From Cupriavidus sp. WKF15 (GTDB lineage: Bacteria > Pseudomonadota > Gammaproteobacteria > Burkholderiales > Burkholderiaceae): DNA of 64,000 nt. Both the position numbers and the translations under genes were made by a program. Below, piece after piece: positions 17,004 to 26,120 of the stretch. The stretch covers positions 2,108,001 to 2,172,000 of the forward strand of contig NZ_CP119572.1 of assembly GCF_029278605.1 (NCBI RefSeq). Reading direction: 5' to 3'. Numbering within the stretch: the first letter of the stretch is position 1; every line of letters starts with the position of its first letter. Below the pieces are notes generated by a model. That model saw nothing but the letters and a program-made list of their open reading frames with translations, was not told where the DNA came from and ran no database searches.

Positions 17004-18041
17004 ATGCAAGGCCACCCCCACGACCCTCTCATCCCCAGCCGGAAATCACTGATCTCGACCGGGATCGACTACGAGCGCGAAGGCTTCCAGACCGGCGTGC
17101 TGCGCGTTCCCTTCTCGCATGACCGCTCGGCTTACGGCCACATTCCCGTGCCGGTGGCCATGCTGAAGCACGGCGAAGGCCCGACCGTGCTGCTGACCGG
17201 CGGCAACCATGGCGACGAGTACGAAGGTCCCGTCGCGCTGATGAAACTGCTGCAGCGGATGCCATCGATGCGCATCCGGGGCCGGCTGATCGTCATCCCG
17301 GCGCTGAACTTCCCTGCCTTCCTGAATGGCTCTCGGACCTCGCCCATCGACCGCGGCAACCTGAACCGGATGTTTCCCGGCGACCGCAACGGCTCCATCA
17401 CGGCCATGATCGCCCACTACGTCGATACGGAACTGTTCCCGCGCGCCGACGTGGTGCTCGACCTGCACGCCGGCGGCGCCTCGTTCAACCACATGCCGAC
17501 GTTGCTCGCCGCGCTGCCCCGCGATCCGTCGCGCCATGCCGAGTATATGAAGCTGGTCCACGCCTTTGCCGCGCCGCACACGATGGTGATGGACCTGCTC
17601 GGCGAGGACCGCACCTACGGCGCCGCTGCCGAGCGCCACGGCACCCTGTTCCTGTGCGGCGAGTTCGGCGGTTACGGGAGCTGCAACGTGGACGGACTCG
17701 CCATCGTCGAGGAAGGGCTGCGGCGCGTGCTGCATGTCGCCGGCTTGACCCATGACGACACCCCGCCGCCGCGCCACGACACACGCGTCATCGCCGTGAA
17801 CGGTGCGCAGCACTACCTTTTCGCACCCCGCCACGGAGTGTTCGAGCCGTGCTTCACGCTCGGGCAAGAGGTGGCCGCCGGCCACCTCGCAGGCCGCCTG
17901 TTCGATCCTTACACCCCGTGGGAGGCGCCACGCGAGTTGCATTTTGGCGGCAGCGGAATGGTGGTTTGCGCCCGGACTTTCGCGGGCGTCGAGCCCGGCG
18001 ACTGCATTGCGCTGCTGGCTTCGCCCGCGCCGCTCGCCTGA
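17004..18041 (+). CDS. Succinylglutamate desuccinylase/aspartoacylase family deacylase (DoeB-like)
   Basis: Zinc carboxypeptidase-like deacylase of 345 aa. The zinc ligands sit in GGNHGDEYEGP (His and Glu) and in LDLHAGG (His); the likely catalytic Glu is in CGEFGGYG. Overall pattern and length resemble DoeB, which removes the acetyl group from N-alpha-acetyl-diaminobutyrate in ectoine breakdown. The rest of the ectoine pathway (doeA, doeC, doeD) is absent, so another N-acyl amino acid or amine is likely. AGGAGA precedes the ATG by about 6 bases. It is the first gene of a probable operon with the MFS and RidA genes. Confidence 0.87.
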   Translation: MQGHPHDPLIPSRKSLISTGIDYEREGFQTGVLRVPFSHDRSAYGHIPVPVAMLKHGEGPTVLLTGGNHGDEYEGPVALMKLLQRMPSMRIRGRLIVIPALNFPAFLNGSRTSPIDRGNLNRMFPGDRNGSITAMIAHYVDTELFPRADVVLDLHAGGASFNHMPTLLAALPRDPSRHAEYMKLVHAFAAPHTMVMDLLGEDRTYGAAAERHGTLFLCGEFGGYGSCNVDGLAIVEEGLRRVLHVAGLTHDDTPPPRHDTRVIAVNGAQHYLFAPRHGVFEPCFTLGQEVAAGHLAGRLFDPYTPWEAPRELHFGGSGMVVCARTFAGVEPGDCIALLASPAPLA

Positions 18042-18081
18042 ACGGCGCACCCTTCCCCCGATTTTCCAAGGAGATCCCTCC

Positions 18082-19467
18082 ATGCAGCCCACCCAACCCG
18101 GGGCGCCCACAATGGACGCCTCTTGCACCGATGGACATGACAACGCCGGCAGCCTGTCCTCTCATGCCTACGTCGTGTTCCTGTTCTTCACCTGTTTCGC
18201 CTTTTCCTACATCGACCGCCAGATTGTCAGCATCCTCGTGCAGCCGCTGAAGACGTCGCTGCTCCTCAGCGACACGCAGATCGGCCTGCTGCAGGGGGCG
18301 ACCTTCACACTCTGCTACGCGACGGCGGGTGTCTTCGTGGCGCGCCTGGTCGACCGCTCGAATCGCGTGCGGCTCAGCGCGGCCTGTGTCGCCATCTGGG
18401 CGATCTCCACCGCTATGTGCGGCACGGCGAGCAGCTTCGGCGAACTGCTGGTCTGGCGCGCGGGCACGGCCATCGCCGAGGCCGCGCTCAGCCCGGCGGC
18501 GCTGTCGATCTTCAGCGACCTCTTCCCACCACGCAAGGTCACGCGCGCTAGCAGCGTCTTCATGCTCGGGCCGTACGTGGGCGGCGGCGTGGCCCTGCTT
18601 GGCGGCGGCGCGCTGCTCGGCTGGGCAGGCCAGCCCGGCACATCGGCATGGCTGGCGCAGCAAGGCCTGCAACCTTGGCAGATGGTGTTCTTCGTGGTCG
18701 GCTTGCCCGGCCTGGCGCTGTCGGCGTTGCTGCTGGTGTCAATCCGGGAGCCGGCGCGGCGGGGCGTATCGGCAAGCCACGCGGAGGCCGCGCCACCGAT
18801 CGGTGAAGTGCTGCGCGAGCTGTTCGTGCGCAACCGGTTCTGCCTGCCCTACTTCTTCGGCTATGTGGCACTCATCCTGCTGTTCTACTCGCACGCCGCC
18901 TGGTACCCGACCTTGCTGATCCGCAGCTTCGGACTATCCGCCAGCGAAGTCGGGAAGATGACGGGCCCGGTCTACATGCTCGGCGGGATGGCCGGCGTTC
19001 TCAGCGCCAGCCTGTTCGTCGGCAAGGTCAGCGACCGCGGCGCGCTGCGCAAGGTGCTGCGCATTGCCTGCGGCGCGGCCATCCTGCTGGTGCCCGCCGC
19101 CTGCGCGGCGCCGCTGGCCCCGTCGATGCCGGTGTCGCTGGCGTTGTATGGCCTGTGCGCCTACGCGGCCAGCATCGTCATGGCGCTCGCACCGGTGCCT
19201 CTGCAAATTGCCATTCCGAACCGCATGCGCGGCCGAGCGGTAGCGCTGCTGGTATTCCTGACCAACGCCATCAGCGGCGGCCTGGGCCCGTTCGCCGTGG
19301 GCTCGATCAACGAGTGGCTGGGGCATCCGAAGTCCGGACTGGCGATCGCGCTGGCTGTCGTCGGCACAACGGCTGCCACGATCAGCGCCGTCCTGTATTT
19401 CGTCGCTGCAAGACGGGTCGGCAACGCTTCCGTCGCTGGCATCATGCTGGAAGCACAGGAAGATTGA
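18082..19467 (+). CDS. MFS transporter
   Basis: Major facilitator superfamily permease of 461 aa with about 12 membrane segments in the inner membrane. The start ATG has AAGGAG 8 bases before it. Segment 1 carries CFAFSYIDRQIVSILVQPLK, the D-R-Q pattern typical of spinster-like and aromatic/organic-acid MFS carriers; the loop 2-3 motif is FVARLVDRSNRVRL (a variant of GxLaDrxGrkR). It lies 40 bases after the deacylase gene and 2 bases before the RidA gene, so it probably imports the deacylase substrate. The substrate itself is unknown. Confidence 0.9.
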   Translation: MQPTQPGAPTMDASCTDGHDNAGSLSSHAYVVFLFFTCFAFSYIDRQIVSILVQPLKTSLLLSDTQIGLLQGATFTLCYATAGVFVARLVDRSNRVRLSAACVAIWAISTAMCGTASSFGELLVWRAGTAIAEAALSPAALSIFSDLFPPRKVTRASSVFMLGPYVGGGVALLGGGALLGWAGQPGTSAWLAQQGLQPWQMVFFVVGLPGLALSALLLVSIREPARRGVSASHAEAAPPIGEVLRELFVRNRFCLPYFFGYVALILLFYSHAAWYPTLLIRSFGLSASEVGKMTGPVYMLGGMAGVLSASLFVGKVSDRGALRKVLRIACGAAILLVPAACAAPLAPSMPVSLALYGLCAYAASIVMALAPVPLQIAIPNRMRGRAVALLVFLTNAISGGLGPFAVGSINEWLGHPKSGLAIALAVVGTTAATISAVLYFVAARRVGNASVAGIMLEAQED

Positions 19468-19469
19468 GT

Positions 19470-19820
19470 ATGTTCGACAGCAAGCCATATTCAGACTGGG
19501 TCGAACACGCCGGACTGATTTTCTTCTCGGGAAAAACCGGCGCAGGCCCGGACGGATCGATTCCGGTCGATTTTCCTGCCCAGGCCTCCAATGCAATGTC
19601 AAACGTATGCACCGTACTGAGAGGTGCGGGCTGCGAGTGGCGTGACGTGATAAAGGTGACCGTATTCCTCGCGAACATGAGTGACTACGAGAGCTTCAAC
19701 ACCACTTACGCCGAGCACCTTGGCAGCGCAGTTCCCGCTCGCTCCTGCGTGGCTGTGGCGGGCCTTCCACGGGGCGCTGCGGTCGAAATCGAAGTGGTTG
19801 CACGACGGACCTGGGCATGA
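19470..19820 (+). CDS. RidA family protein
   Basis: RidA/YjgF/UK114 family protein of 116 aa, slightly shorter at the N-terminus than classical RidA. Typical blocks: GLIFFSGKTG, a helix with VCTVLRGAGCEWRDVIKVTVF, and RSCVAVAGLPRGAAVEIEVV. The conserved Arg of RidA (here in VPARSCVAV) and the terminal Glu pattern are kept, so imine/enamine deaminase activity is possible. The start lies 2 bases past the MFS stop, so it is cotranscribed. It could clear a reactive enamine formed after deacylation and amine oxidation of the imported compound. Confidence 0.88.
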   Translation: MFDSKPYSDWVEHAGLIFFSGKTGAGPDGSIPVDFPAQASNAMSNVCTVLRGAGCEWRDVIKVTVFLANMSDYESFNTTYAEHLGSAVPARSCVAVAGLPRGAAVEIEVVARRTWA

Positions 19821-20158
19821 TGAAGCAGGCGACGGCAGCAACGCCGTCGGTCCATCGGAGTTCGTACCTCCGGCCTCTATCATCATGGTCTCAAAGTATC
19901 GATGAAAGCGGGACGGACTCCCTATATAGGGTTGGCCAGAGGCGGTCGGAGTTTTTGGGGCAGGCGTCCGTCCAAGACTGGTCATTAAGGGTCGTTGGTC
20001 CCGGCGATCACAAGGGCGTTGGAATGTCGACTTCCGCCAAGCTAACGGACTTTCGAGGACAAACGGACGACCGCCTGGCGCCATATTTCGACTCGTTCGA
20101 GGCTGGGTGTCGGCTGGCGACTTGCTATGGCTTCATGGCGTGACAGCTCGTCCTGCGG
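19821..20158. other. Intergenic stretch, no gene recognised
   Basis: About 340 bases between the RidA gene and the convergent NnrU-like gene. There is a small palindromic piece CCCTATATAGGG at 19920-19931. I find no coding signal and no obvious intrinsic terminator with a T run. Confidence 0.4.
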
Positions 20159-20851
20159 CTACAGCCAATGCCAGATGCCTGCCGCCCGACCGGTGACCGG
20201 GGTATGTGCCCAAGTCGCTACGAGCCAGACGACGAGGCCGCCCAGAAGCGCATGCAAGCCGAAGCCGCCCGGCCGGGCACGGCCAGCGACAATCGCCGCG
20301 AATGGCCAGTAGCTCGTCTTCGACTCCCATGCGGGCCAGAGATCCGGCTGGAGCCGCTCCTTCTTCCGGTCCTGCAATGCGGCGCCGACGAGCGCGAGGA
20401 CGACAATAGCCGCTGCGACTATGATGTTCTTGGCCACTGGGAACACTGCGACGTGGCACAGCCCCCAGAGTGCGAACGACCACATCATAGGGTGGCGCGT
20501 CACCGCATACACGCCGCGCGCCGCCTCGGGAAACGAGCCGGGCCGGCCGCCTGTCGGAAACGCCGGGTTGCGGATCAGAGAGCCCATCAGCAGGATCGAC
20601 GCGATCAGCATGAACGCGGTCGCAACCACCCAGAGCACGTTTCCTACCGGCCATAGTGGTGCCGAAAGGGGCGCCTTTTCGTAGGCTATGACCATCCACC
20701 CGAGCGTCAAGACCGCAACCAGCGAATAGACGCCGAGAAATCCCACTTCGCCAAGTGTCCGGACCAACCGCCCGCGGAGCGAATGGGACAAGAGAAAGTG
20801 GCTGCCCACGAAGGCCACTGCCGCCGCCGCGACTGTGTAAGTGCTTCCCAT
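20159..20851 (-). CDS. NnrU family membrane protein
   Basis: Integral inner-membrane protein of 230 aa with about six hydrophobic segments. It fits the NnrU/isoprenylcysteine methyltransferase-like fold: N-terminal VAFVGSHFLLSHSLRGRLV, then RNPAFPTGG, and GVYAVTRHPMMWSFALWGL, the R-H-P motif of the family. NnrU is named from nitric-oxide-responsive denitrification genes, but no denitrification gene is nearby. I chose the ATG 20849-20851, which has AGGAG about 8 bases upstream; the longer frame adds about 60 residues with no family support. Confidence 0.85.
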   Translation of the reverse strand: MGSTYTVAAAAVAFVGSHFLLSHSLRGRLVRTLGEVGFLGVYSLVAVLTLGWMVIAYEKAPLSAPLWPVGNVLWVVATAFMLIASILLMGSLIRNPAFPTGGRPGSFPEAARGVYAVTRHPMMWSFALWGLCHVAVFPVAKNIIVAAAIVVLALVGAALQDRKKERLQPDLWPAWESKTSYWPFAAIVAGRARPGGFGLHALLGGLVVWLVATWAHTPVTGRAAGIWHWL

Positions 20852-21136
20852 TACCCAGCTCCTCAAGTCATATTGCCGAGCCAACGCTTCAATCGCCAGC
20901 CCGGCACATCCCATCGCTGCACCCCGCGGTTTCTTCCACGAGGATTGTTCGACGCCTGCCGATCGTCCTTGTAGCTGCCTTATTCGCCGCTCGGCAGCAG
21001 TCCGGTCGTTCGTCTGCCCCCGCTTTGGCGCGATCTCCATTTAGCGCTTTCCCTTAATGTCTTTCCCCAAGTGCTACTGATTGCAGTAGTGGCCATACTG
21101 GTGGTTCGCCGTTTCGCGTGGCGATCACCTTGACTC

Positions 21137-21364
21137 ATGGAATCTGCCGCCATGCTTGCAATTGTTGCTTGGATCACCTGCTCCTTCGCGGTTGGCCTTT
21201 TTGCCAACGCACTGGGACGCTCCGGCGCCGCATGGTCTATCTTCTCGTTGATTCTGAGCCCGTCGCTTGGGCTGATGGTGGTCGCCGTGCTCGACCAGAA
21301 GTGGACCAGATCCGCTCGCGTGATGACTGCTATTGCACCTGCAGCGGTGTCACTGCCCGTATAG
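21137..21364 (+). CDS. Small hypothetical membrane protein
   Basis: Protein of 75 aa with two hydrophobic segments (MLAIVAWITCSFAVGLFA and WSIFSLILSPSLGLMVVAVL) joined by a short polar loop NALGRSGAAW. This layout is common in small orphan inner-membrane proteins of Burkholderiales. An internal ATG at 21152 could be the true start. The ribosome site is weak. It lies between the NnrU-like and UspA genes; function unknown. Confidence 0.5.
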   Translation: MESAAMLAIVAWITCSFAVGLFANALGRSGAAWSIFSLILSPSLGLMVVAVLDQKWTRSARVMTAIAPAAVSLPV

Positions 21365-21625
21365 AAGGCCGGACGGAGGTCGCAGGCCGCAACTGCCGAC
21401 AGAGTTTAACGTTGTCCCGCACGCCACGCTGAATGCGTGTTGCCTCCCCGCACCGGGCCGGGCCCTGCTTAACGCCGAGCCAACGGGCACAGGGGGTGAC
21501 GGAGGTCCAGTCCCGGAAAAGCACGCCACCGAGCGTCTGCAAGCAGTGCCGACCAGCCATGGTTCCCAACTCAAGCATGCCGCCTGTCGATAGAATTGAC
21601 CTTGGAACAACATAGGGGCGAAGCC

Positions 21626-22060
21626 ATGTTCAAGCACGTATTGGTACCCACCGACGGTTCTGACCTTTCCGGGAAGGCCGCTGCCGCTGCAATCGAGTTT
21701 GCCAAGGCAATGGGCGCAAAGATTACGGCATTCACTTGCATGAATGAGTACCCCTTCCTGACATCGTCCGACTCAGGCCACCAGACCCGCAAGGCGTTCG
21801 AGGAGCATGCAGCGATCGAGGCGAGGGCGAGGCTCGATCTGGTCGTGACCGCCGCGCAGGCGGCTGGCGTTGCCTGCAGCACCGATACGGCGATCACGAC
21901 GACGCCGTACAAAGAGATCATCGAGGCCGCCAAGCGCCACGGCTGCGACGTGATTTTCATGGCATCGCATGGACGTCGCGGCCTTGAGGGACTACTGGTG
22001 GGCAGCGAAACGCAGAAGGTGCTGACGCATTGCGCGATCCCTGTCCTGGTGTACCGCTAG
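21626..22060 (+). CDS. Universal stress protein UspA family
   Basis: Single-domain universal stress protein of 144 aa. It starts MFKHVLVPTDGSDLSGKAAA and ends with the ATP-binding loop ASHGRRGLEGLLVGSETQKV, which has the G-2x-G-9x-G(S/T) pattern, so ATP binding is expected. AGGGGCG precedes the ATG. UspA proteins are induced on growth arrest, oxygen limitation and other stress; in this group of bacteria they are often scattered near metal- and redox-related genes, as here with the ApbE cassette downstream on the other strand. Confidence 0.93.
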   Translation: MFKHVLVPTDGSDLSGKAAAAAIEFAKAMGAKITAFTCMNEYPFLTSSDSGHQTRKAFEEHAAIEARARLDLVVTAAQAAGVACSTDTAITTTPYKEIIEAAKRHGCDVIFMASHGRRGLEGLLVGSETQKVLTHCAIPVLVYR

Positions 22061-22343
22061 CGTGGATGGCCACGGGTGGAGGGCTACTGCCGCTTCGCCC
22101 TTGTCCTTGCTGCTGGCGTCTGTACGCCCTGCTGGCACTTTTCGCTGACCCTCAGCGGTCTCTTCACGCCGGCGCTCACCCTTGTCGCCTACAGTAGCGG
22201 GCCACCTCTGCCGGTCCGTCTGCTCCGCGAGCACGACCGCGCCGGCCTGAGGCCGGCCGCCGGACCGACCATGACCGTGACCGGCCTCATCTCGACCAAT
22301 GCGGCTTCAGTCTGAAGTGATAGGCAAAAAACTGGCCGGGGTC

Positions 22344-23327
22344 CTAGCGCACATTGGCAAAGCAGCCGGTCCCGGTCGCGCGAAGCGCATCGCCGTCGCG
22401 TACGACAAAGAGTGCGTCGAGGCGCCGGCGCTGGGCATAATCTCGCCCCGCCTGCGCGCCGAGCACCAGCAAGGCTGTCGCGTAGGCGTCCGCGTCCGCG
22501 CATGTCGATGCAATGACCGTCACCGACGCAACGGAACTGCACAGTGGCGCGCCGGTTCGGGGATCCATTGTGTGCGAGACACGCGCACCGTCAATATCAG
22601 CCCAGTGGCGATAGTCGCCGGAGGTCGCTATGGCGGCGTTGCTCAGTTCGATCACGCCCATTGCGGCGTGCCACTCGTAATCCGGGGCCTCAAGCGCAAT
22701 CGCCCACGGTGACCCATCCGGCTTGCTTCCGCACGCGCGCATTTCGCCGTCGATGCCGACAAGCCAGGAGCCAATCCCGTGCTCGCTCAACACGCGTGCA
22801 AGTTCGTCGACGCCGAATCCCTTTGCAATGCCGCACAGATCCAGTGCAACGGGTCCCCGCCTGCGCACCCGGCACCGTTGCACGTCCACGTCGATCAGTC
22901 CGCTCACAGACGGGCATGGGCTCGCCTGCAACGTGTCCACCGCGCCAGGACGATGTGCATGCTGCGCGCCCGATGGCCCAAAACCCCACATACCGACAAG
23001 GTCGCCGACGCCGATGTTGAAGGCGTTGTGCGTATCGCTGCCAATCTCCAACGCTCGTGCGAGCAAAGCCGCGAGATTCCTGGACACCGGCACCCAACAG
23101 TCCAGCTCGGCACGATTCAGCCGCGACAGGTCGGAGCTTTCCATCCAGTTCGACATCTGCCCGTCAACCGCACCAACCGCCGCAGCAAGCCGCGCCGCCA
23201 GTTCTATTTCATCCGTGTTCGGCAACGCATGGAAGGCCGCCGTGTAGCGGGTTCCCATCGTCGCTCCACTCACGCGCCAAAGCTTGAGTTCGGTGTCTGG
23301 CAACGCCTCAATAGACATCTTCGACAT
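22344..23327 (-). CDS. apbE: FAD:protein FMN transferase (ApbE)
   Basis: Enzyme of 327 aa that covalently attaches FMN from FAD to Ser/Thr of target proteins. Family marks: GATMGTRYTA at the N-terminus, MESSDLSRLNRA, LDLCGIAKGFGVDE, ATSGDYRHW, HTMDPRTGAP and CADADAYATALLVLG (the Mg-binding Asp/Thr region). There is no clear signal peptide, so the location is uncertain. It overlaps the end of the upstream reductase gene by about 20 bases, so they are translationally coupled. The likely target is the DUF2271 protein of the same operon, which carries a flavinylation-like motif. Confidence 0.92.
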   Translation of the reverse strand: MSKMSIEALPDTELKLWRVSGATMGTRYTAAFHALPNTDEIELAARLAAAVGAVDGQMSNWMESSDLSRLNRAELDCWVPVSRNLAALLARALEIGSDTHNAFNIGVGDLVGMWGFGPSGAQHAHRPGAVDTLQASPCPSVSGLIDVDVQRCRVRRRGPVALDLCGIAKGFGVDELARVLSEHGIGSWLVGIDGEMRACGSKPDGSPWAIALEAPDYEWHAAMGVIELSNAAIATSGDYRHWADIDGARVSHTMDPRTGAPLCSSVASVTVIASTCADADAYATALLVLGAQAGRDYAQRRRLDALFVVRDGDALRATGTGCFANVR

Positions 23328-25515
23328 AGCGTCCCTGCGCTCTCAGTTGTGCGACGGACAAGCCCGTATCCGTCAGAATGCTTTCCCACGCCTGCGCGAC
23401 ACCCTCCGCCATCCTGCGGCCGCCGCACACCATAATTTGCGCGCCATGCATAACCAGGGTGCGCAGACTCCGTGAATCGGCGACAAGGCGCTCCTGCACA
23501 TAGCTCCGGCTTCCGGAACGTGAGAAGGCAGTCGTGAGTGCTCGCAGCCGCCGGTCGGCTACGAGGTGCCTGAGTTCGTCGCGGTACAGGAAGCCATCGT
23601 CAGCATTGCGCGCACCGAAATACAGGTGCATCGGACGGCGGGCCGCATTGTGCCGGATGAAACCGATTAGCGGACCAATCCCGGTACCGGCCCCAATCAG
23701 GATCACGGGCGCGCTTCCGGCACCCGGGCGAAAGCACGCGTGCGGCCGCATGAATGCCTCAATCGTGTCGCCGGGCTGCAGGCCTGTGAGATATCCGGAG
23801 CACAAGCCGTACGGATGACGCCGCACGCAGATCTCGACCAGCTCGTCCGCGGTCGCGCTCGCGAGCGAGTAGTACCGGGGCGAGGTGGCGCCCGGCGGCA
23901 CGACGCCGAGCAAATCCCCCGTCTCGAACCGAGGCAGCCGCGGCCGTAGCAGGGTAGCCCAGGATCTTGCCCCCTCGGCGGGCATGAACCGCAGCACCGA
24001 AGTCATGTCCTCCGGATCCGCACCATAGTCGTCACGTGAGACGAGCTTGAGCGGTATCGTGGGCGGCAGCAATGGTGTGTAGCGGATATCGAGCGACACG
24101 CCGAGCCTTTCGGCGAGCCCCGTGCACCACTGCCGGAATTCGGGTTCAGATTGCCGGTCAACCGTGCCCGGATCGGTCAGTGCTTCTAGCCCCCTGGCAG
24201 TCAGCGCCTCATGAACCGTTCGCGCATAGCCGCAAAAGTGAGGAAACTGGCGGTCGCCGAAGCCCAAGACCCCGAACGCCACCCCGCCAGGGATCGTCAC
24301 GCGTTCGAGCTTCGGCAGGAAGCGTATAGCGCTCTCCGGTGCATCGCCGTCACCGTAGGTCGCAGTCAGGACAAGCAGATACCGCAGGCTGCGGCCGGGT
24401 GCAAAATCGTTCATCGGAGCAACATGCACGCGAAGGCCAGCCTGTGTCAGCGCTGCATGCAGCGCCGAAGCAAAGCCCCACGTGCTATTACCCTCGGTAC
24501 CCACCAGCAACACGGAATCCGCGTCGCGTGCCGGCACGTTGCCGGCGAGCTTGGGCATGGCCCGTCGACGACGCAGCCACAGCAGCACTCCGGTTACGGC
24601 CAGCAATGGCACCGACGCCGACGATGCGCCGAGGATCAGCCCGAGCCACCATAGCCCTTCGCCCGTGTGCAGCATGCGGACAACCCCATGCGCACGTTGC
24701 CAGGCGTCGGCCGGCTGAAAGGCAAGCCATCTGCCTGACGATGGATCGATATAACCGGCGCCATCCGTCGTATTCACTTCGAAGATGCTATTCGGGTTGG
24801 CCGCGTTGGCAAACGTCAACTGGCGCAGACTGGTGACATCTATTGCCAGTGCGGGCATCTGCCGCAGTGGCATCGCGGGCGTGGTGACCGCCGGCACCTT
24901 GAGGGCGGGCTCCTGCGCGCCGCCCTCCGGAATCACGCCGAACGTCGTCAACGACATGACAACCCCAGTCATCGCCGACAGCGTGAGGCCGGCAAGCGCG
25001 GCTCGTGCAGTTTCGTTATGCAGCCGCTGCAACCCGTCACCCCGGATCGGGGCCAAAATATGCGTCCACCCGCCCATCCGGCGTGCGAGCAATACAAGCC
25101 CGGATAGCGCCGCGAACAGCATGAAGGCAGCAGTCGCACCTGTTGCAATCCGGCCAGCGTCACCGAGAAAGAGCTTGCGGTGCAGGTTCTTCAGCCAACG
25201 CTCGGCAGGCGAGGGGCGATAATCGCCGACAGCCTTGCCGGTAGCGGGATCAATGATCGATGCACGCTGTTCGCCGCCGGCCTGGTAGTGCGCGATGATC
25301 GCCCCTGAAGGCCGGCGTGTGAGTGTTTCGACGTCAGGCACCGAGGTGATCACGCGGCTGGCGAGCGTTGCAACACTCAGCGGAGCCAGGCCTGGGCGGA
25401 CAGCACTTGCGTGCTCAAGTGCCGGATTCACTGATAGCGCCGCGCCTGTCAAGGCGACGATCGTCATCAGCAATGCAGCGACGAGACCGGGAATTGAATG
25501 GAGCTTGCGTAACAT
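23308..25515 (-). CDS. PepSY membrane / flavodoxin / FNR-like reductase fusion
   Basis: Inner-membrane flavoprotein of 735 aa. Residues 1-330 form a PepSY-associated membrane part: an N-terminal helix (LHSIPGLVAALLMTIVALTG) with the family His, a periplasmic PepSY domain, and further helices near 125-145, 170-195 and 285-315. Residues 335-480 are a flavodoxin domain (VGTEGNSTWGFASAL, LVLTATYGDGDAPES). Residues 490-735 are a CysJ/CPR-like FAD and NADPH module (RYYSLASAT, GAGTGIGPLIGFIRHN, VCGGRRMAEGVAQAW, ending YVEDVY). It probably moves electrons from cytosolic NADPH to an acceptor on the periplasmic side. It is coupled to apbE. Confidence 0.9.
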   Translation of the reverse strand: MLRKLHSIPGLVAALLMTIVALTGAALSVNPALEHASAVRPGLAPLSVATLASRVITSVPDVETLTRRPSGAIIAHYQAGGEQRASIIDPATGKAVGDYRPSPAERWLKNLHRKLFLGDAGRIATGATAAFMLFAALSGLVLLARRMGGWTHILAPIRGDGLQRLHNETARAALAGLTLSAMTGVVMSLTTFGVIPEGGAQEPALKVPAVTTPAMPLRQMPALAIDVTSLRQLTFANAANPNSIFEVNTTDGAGYIDPSSGRWLAFQPADAWQRAHGVVRMLHTGEGLWWLGLILGASSASVPLLAVTGVLLWLRRRRAMPKLAGNVPARDADSVLLVGTEGNSTWGFASALHAALTQAGLRVHVAPMNDFAPGRSLRYLLVLTATYGDGDAPESAIRFLPKLERVTIPGGVAFGVLGFGDRQFPHFCGYARTVHEALTARGLEALTDPGTVDRQSEPEFRQWCTGLAERLGVSLDIRYTPLLPPTIPLKLVSRDDYGADPEDMTSVLRFMPAEGARSWATLLRPRLPRFETGDLLGVVPPGATSPRYYSLASATADELVEICVRRHPYGLCSGYLTGLQPGDTIEAFMRPHACFRPGAGSAPVILIGAGTGIGPLIGFIRHNAARRPMHLYFGARNADDGFLYRDELRHLVADRRLRALTTAFSRSGSRSYVQERLVADSRSLRTLVMHGAQIMVCGGRRMAEGVAQAWESILTDTGLSVAQLRAQGRYVEDVY

Positions 25516-25540
25516 CGGGCACCTCCTCGCCTGCCCCTGG

Positions 25541-26008
25541 TTACAGTGAATAGCGGAACGACTTCACATAGCCGCTCCCCTTGACCGTCTTGTTCGCGCC
25601 CGAGCTGGTCAACGGCATGACGACCTCGGACGGGTACTCTTTCATGTCCTCGACCGCAGTGTCGATGTGGACCTCATATCCGGCGTCGAGCAGCGTGTCC
25701 GACAGATCCAGCGTCGCACGCAGCGTCTTGCCTGCGCCGACGCTGGCGCCAGTCATGCCGTCTACCTTTGCGGTGCCGCCCGTGGCGCGGTACCAGTCGC
25801 GCAGATGCCGGTAGTACTTGGCTTTGCGCCCTGCCACCCACAGCGTGCCCTGGTACCGTCCGGCGCGATCGGTGACATACATGGCAACGTAAGCGCCATC
25901 TCCCCCATAGTTCGACAGTTGCGTTTCGAACGAAATCTGACGCGCGGATGCCAGTGAAGGCGCGGCAAGCGCACCGGCAAGCACGGCGATCGGGAATGCG
26001 TTTTTCAT
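25541..26008 (-). CDS. DUF2271 protein with a flavinylation-like motif
   Basis: Secreted protein of 155 aa. The signal peptide is MKNAFPIAVLAGALAAPSLA with cleavage near SAR; AGGAG lies about 8 bases before the ATG (26006-26008). The mature part matches DUF2271 (YVAMYVTDRAGRYQGTLWVA). Residues 83-89 read DGMTGAS, which fits the ApbE target pattern D-x-x-(S/T)-G-A-(S/T), so Ser89 may carry covalent FMN. It lies 25 bases upstream of the PepSY reductase gene and in one operon with apbE. I infer a periplasmic flavoprotein electron carrier. Confidence 0.85.
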   Translation of the reverse strand: MKNAFPIAVLAGALAAPSLASARQISFETQLSNYGGDGAYVAMYVTDRAGRYQGTLWVAGRKAKYYRHLRDWYRATGGTAKVDGMTGASVGAGKTLRATLDLSDTLLDAGYEVHIDTAVEDMKEYPSEVVMPLTSSGANKTVKGSGYVKSFRYSL

Positions 26009-26120
26009 CTGGATTCTCCTGATTTGGGCAAAAGGGGGGCATCGCACCCATCGCATTGGCCTGCCGCTGCTTCAGCAGGGCCAACGCCGATCAGGTACGC
26101 GATACGTCGGCAACAAGGGG

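Noticed and set aside
19920..19931. Palindrome CCCTATATAGGG as an operator
   Set aside because: It lies between convergent genes with no start nearby, so a regulatory role is not supported.
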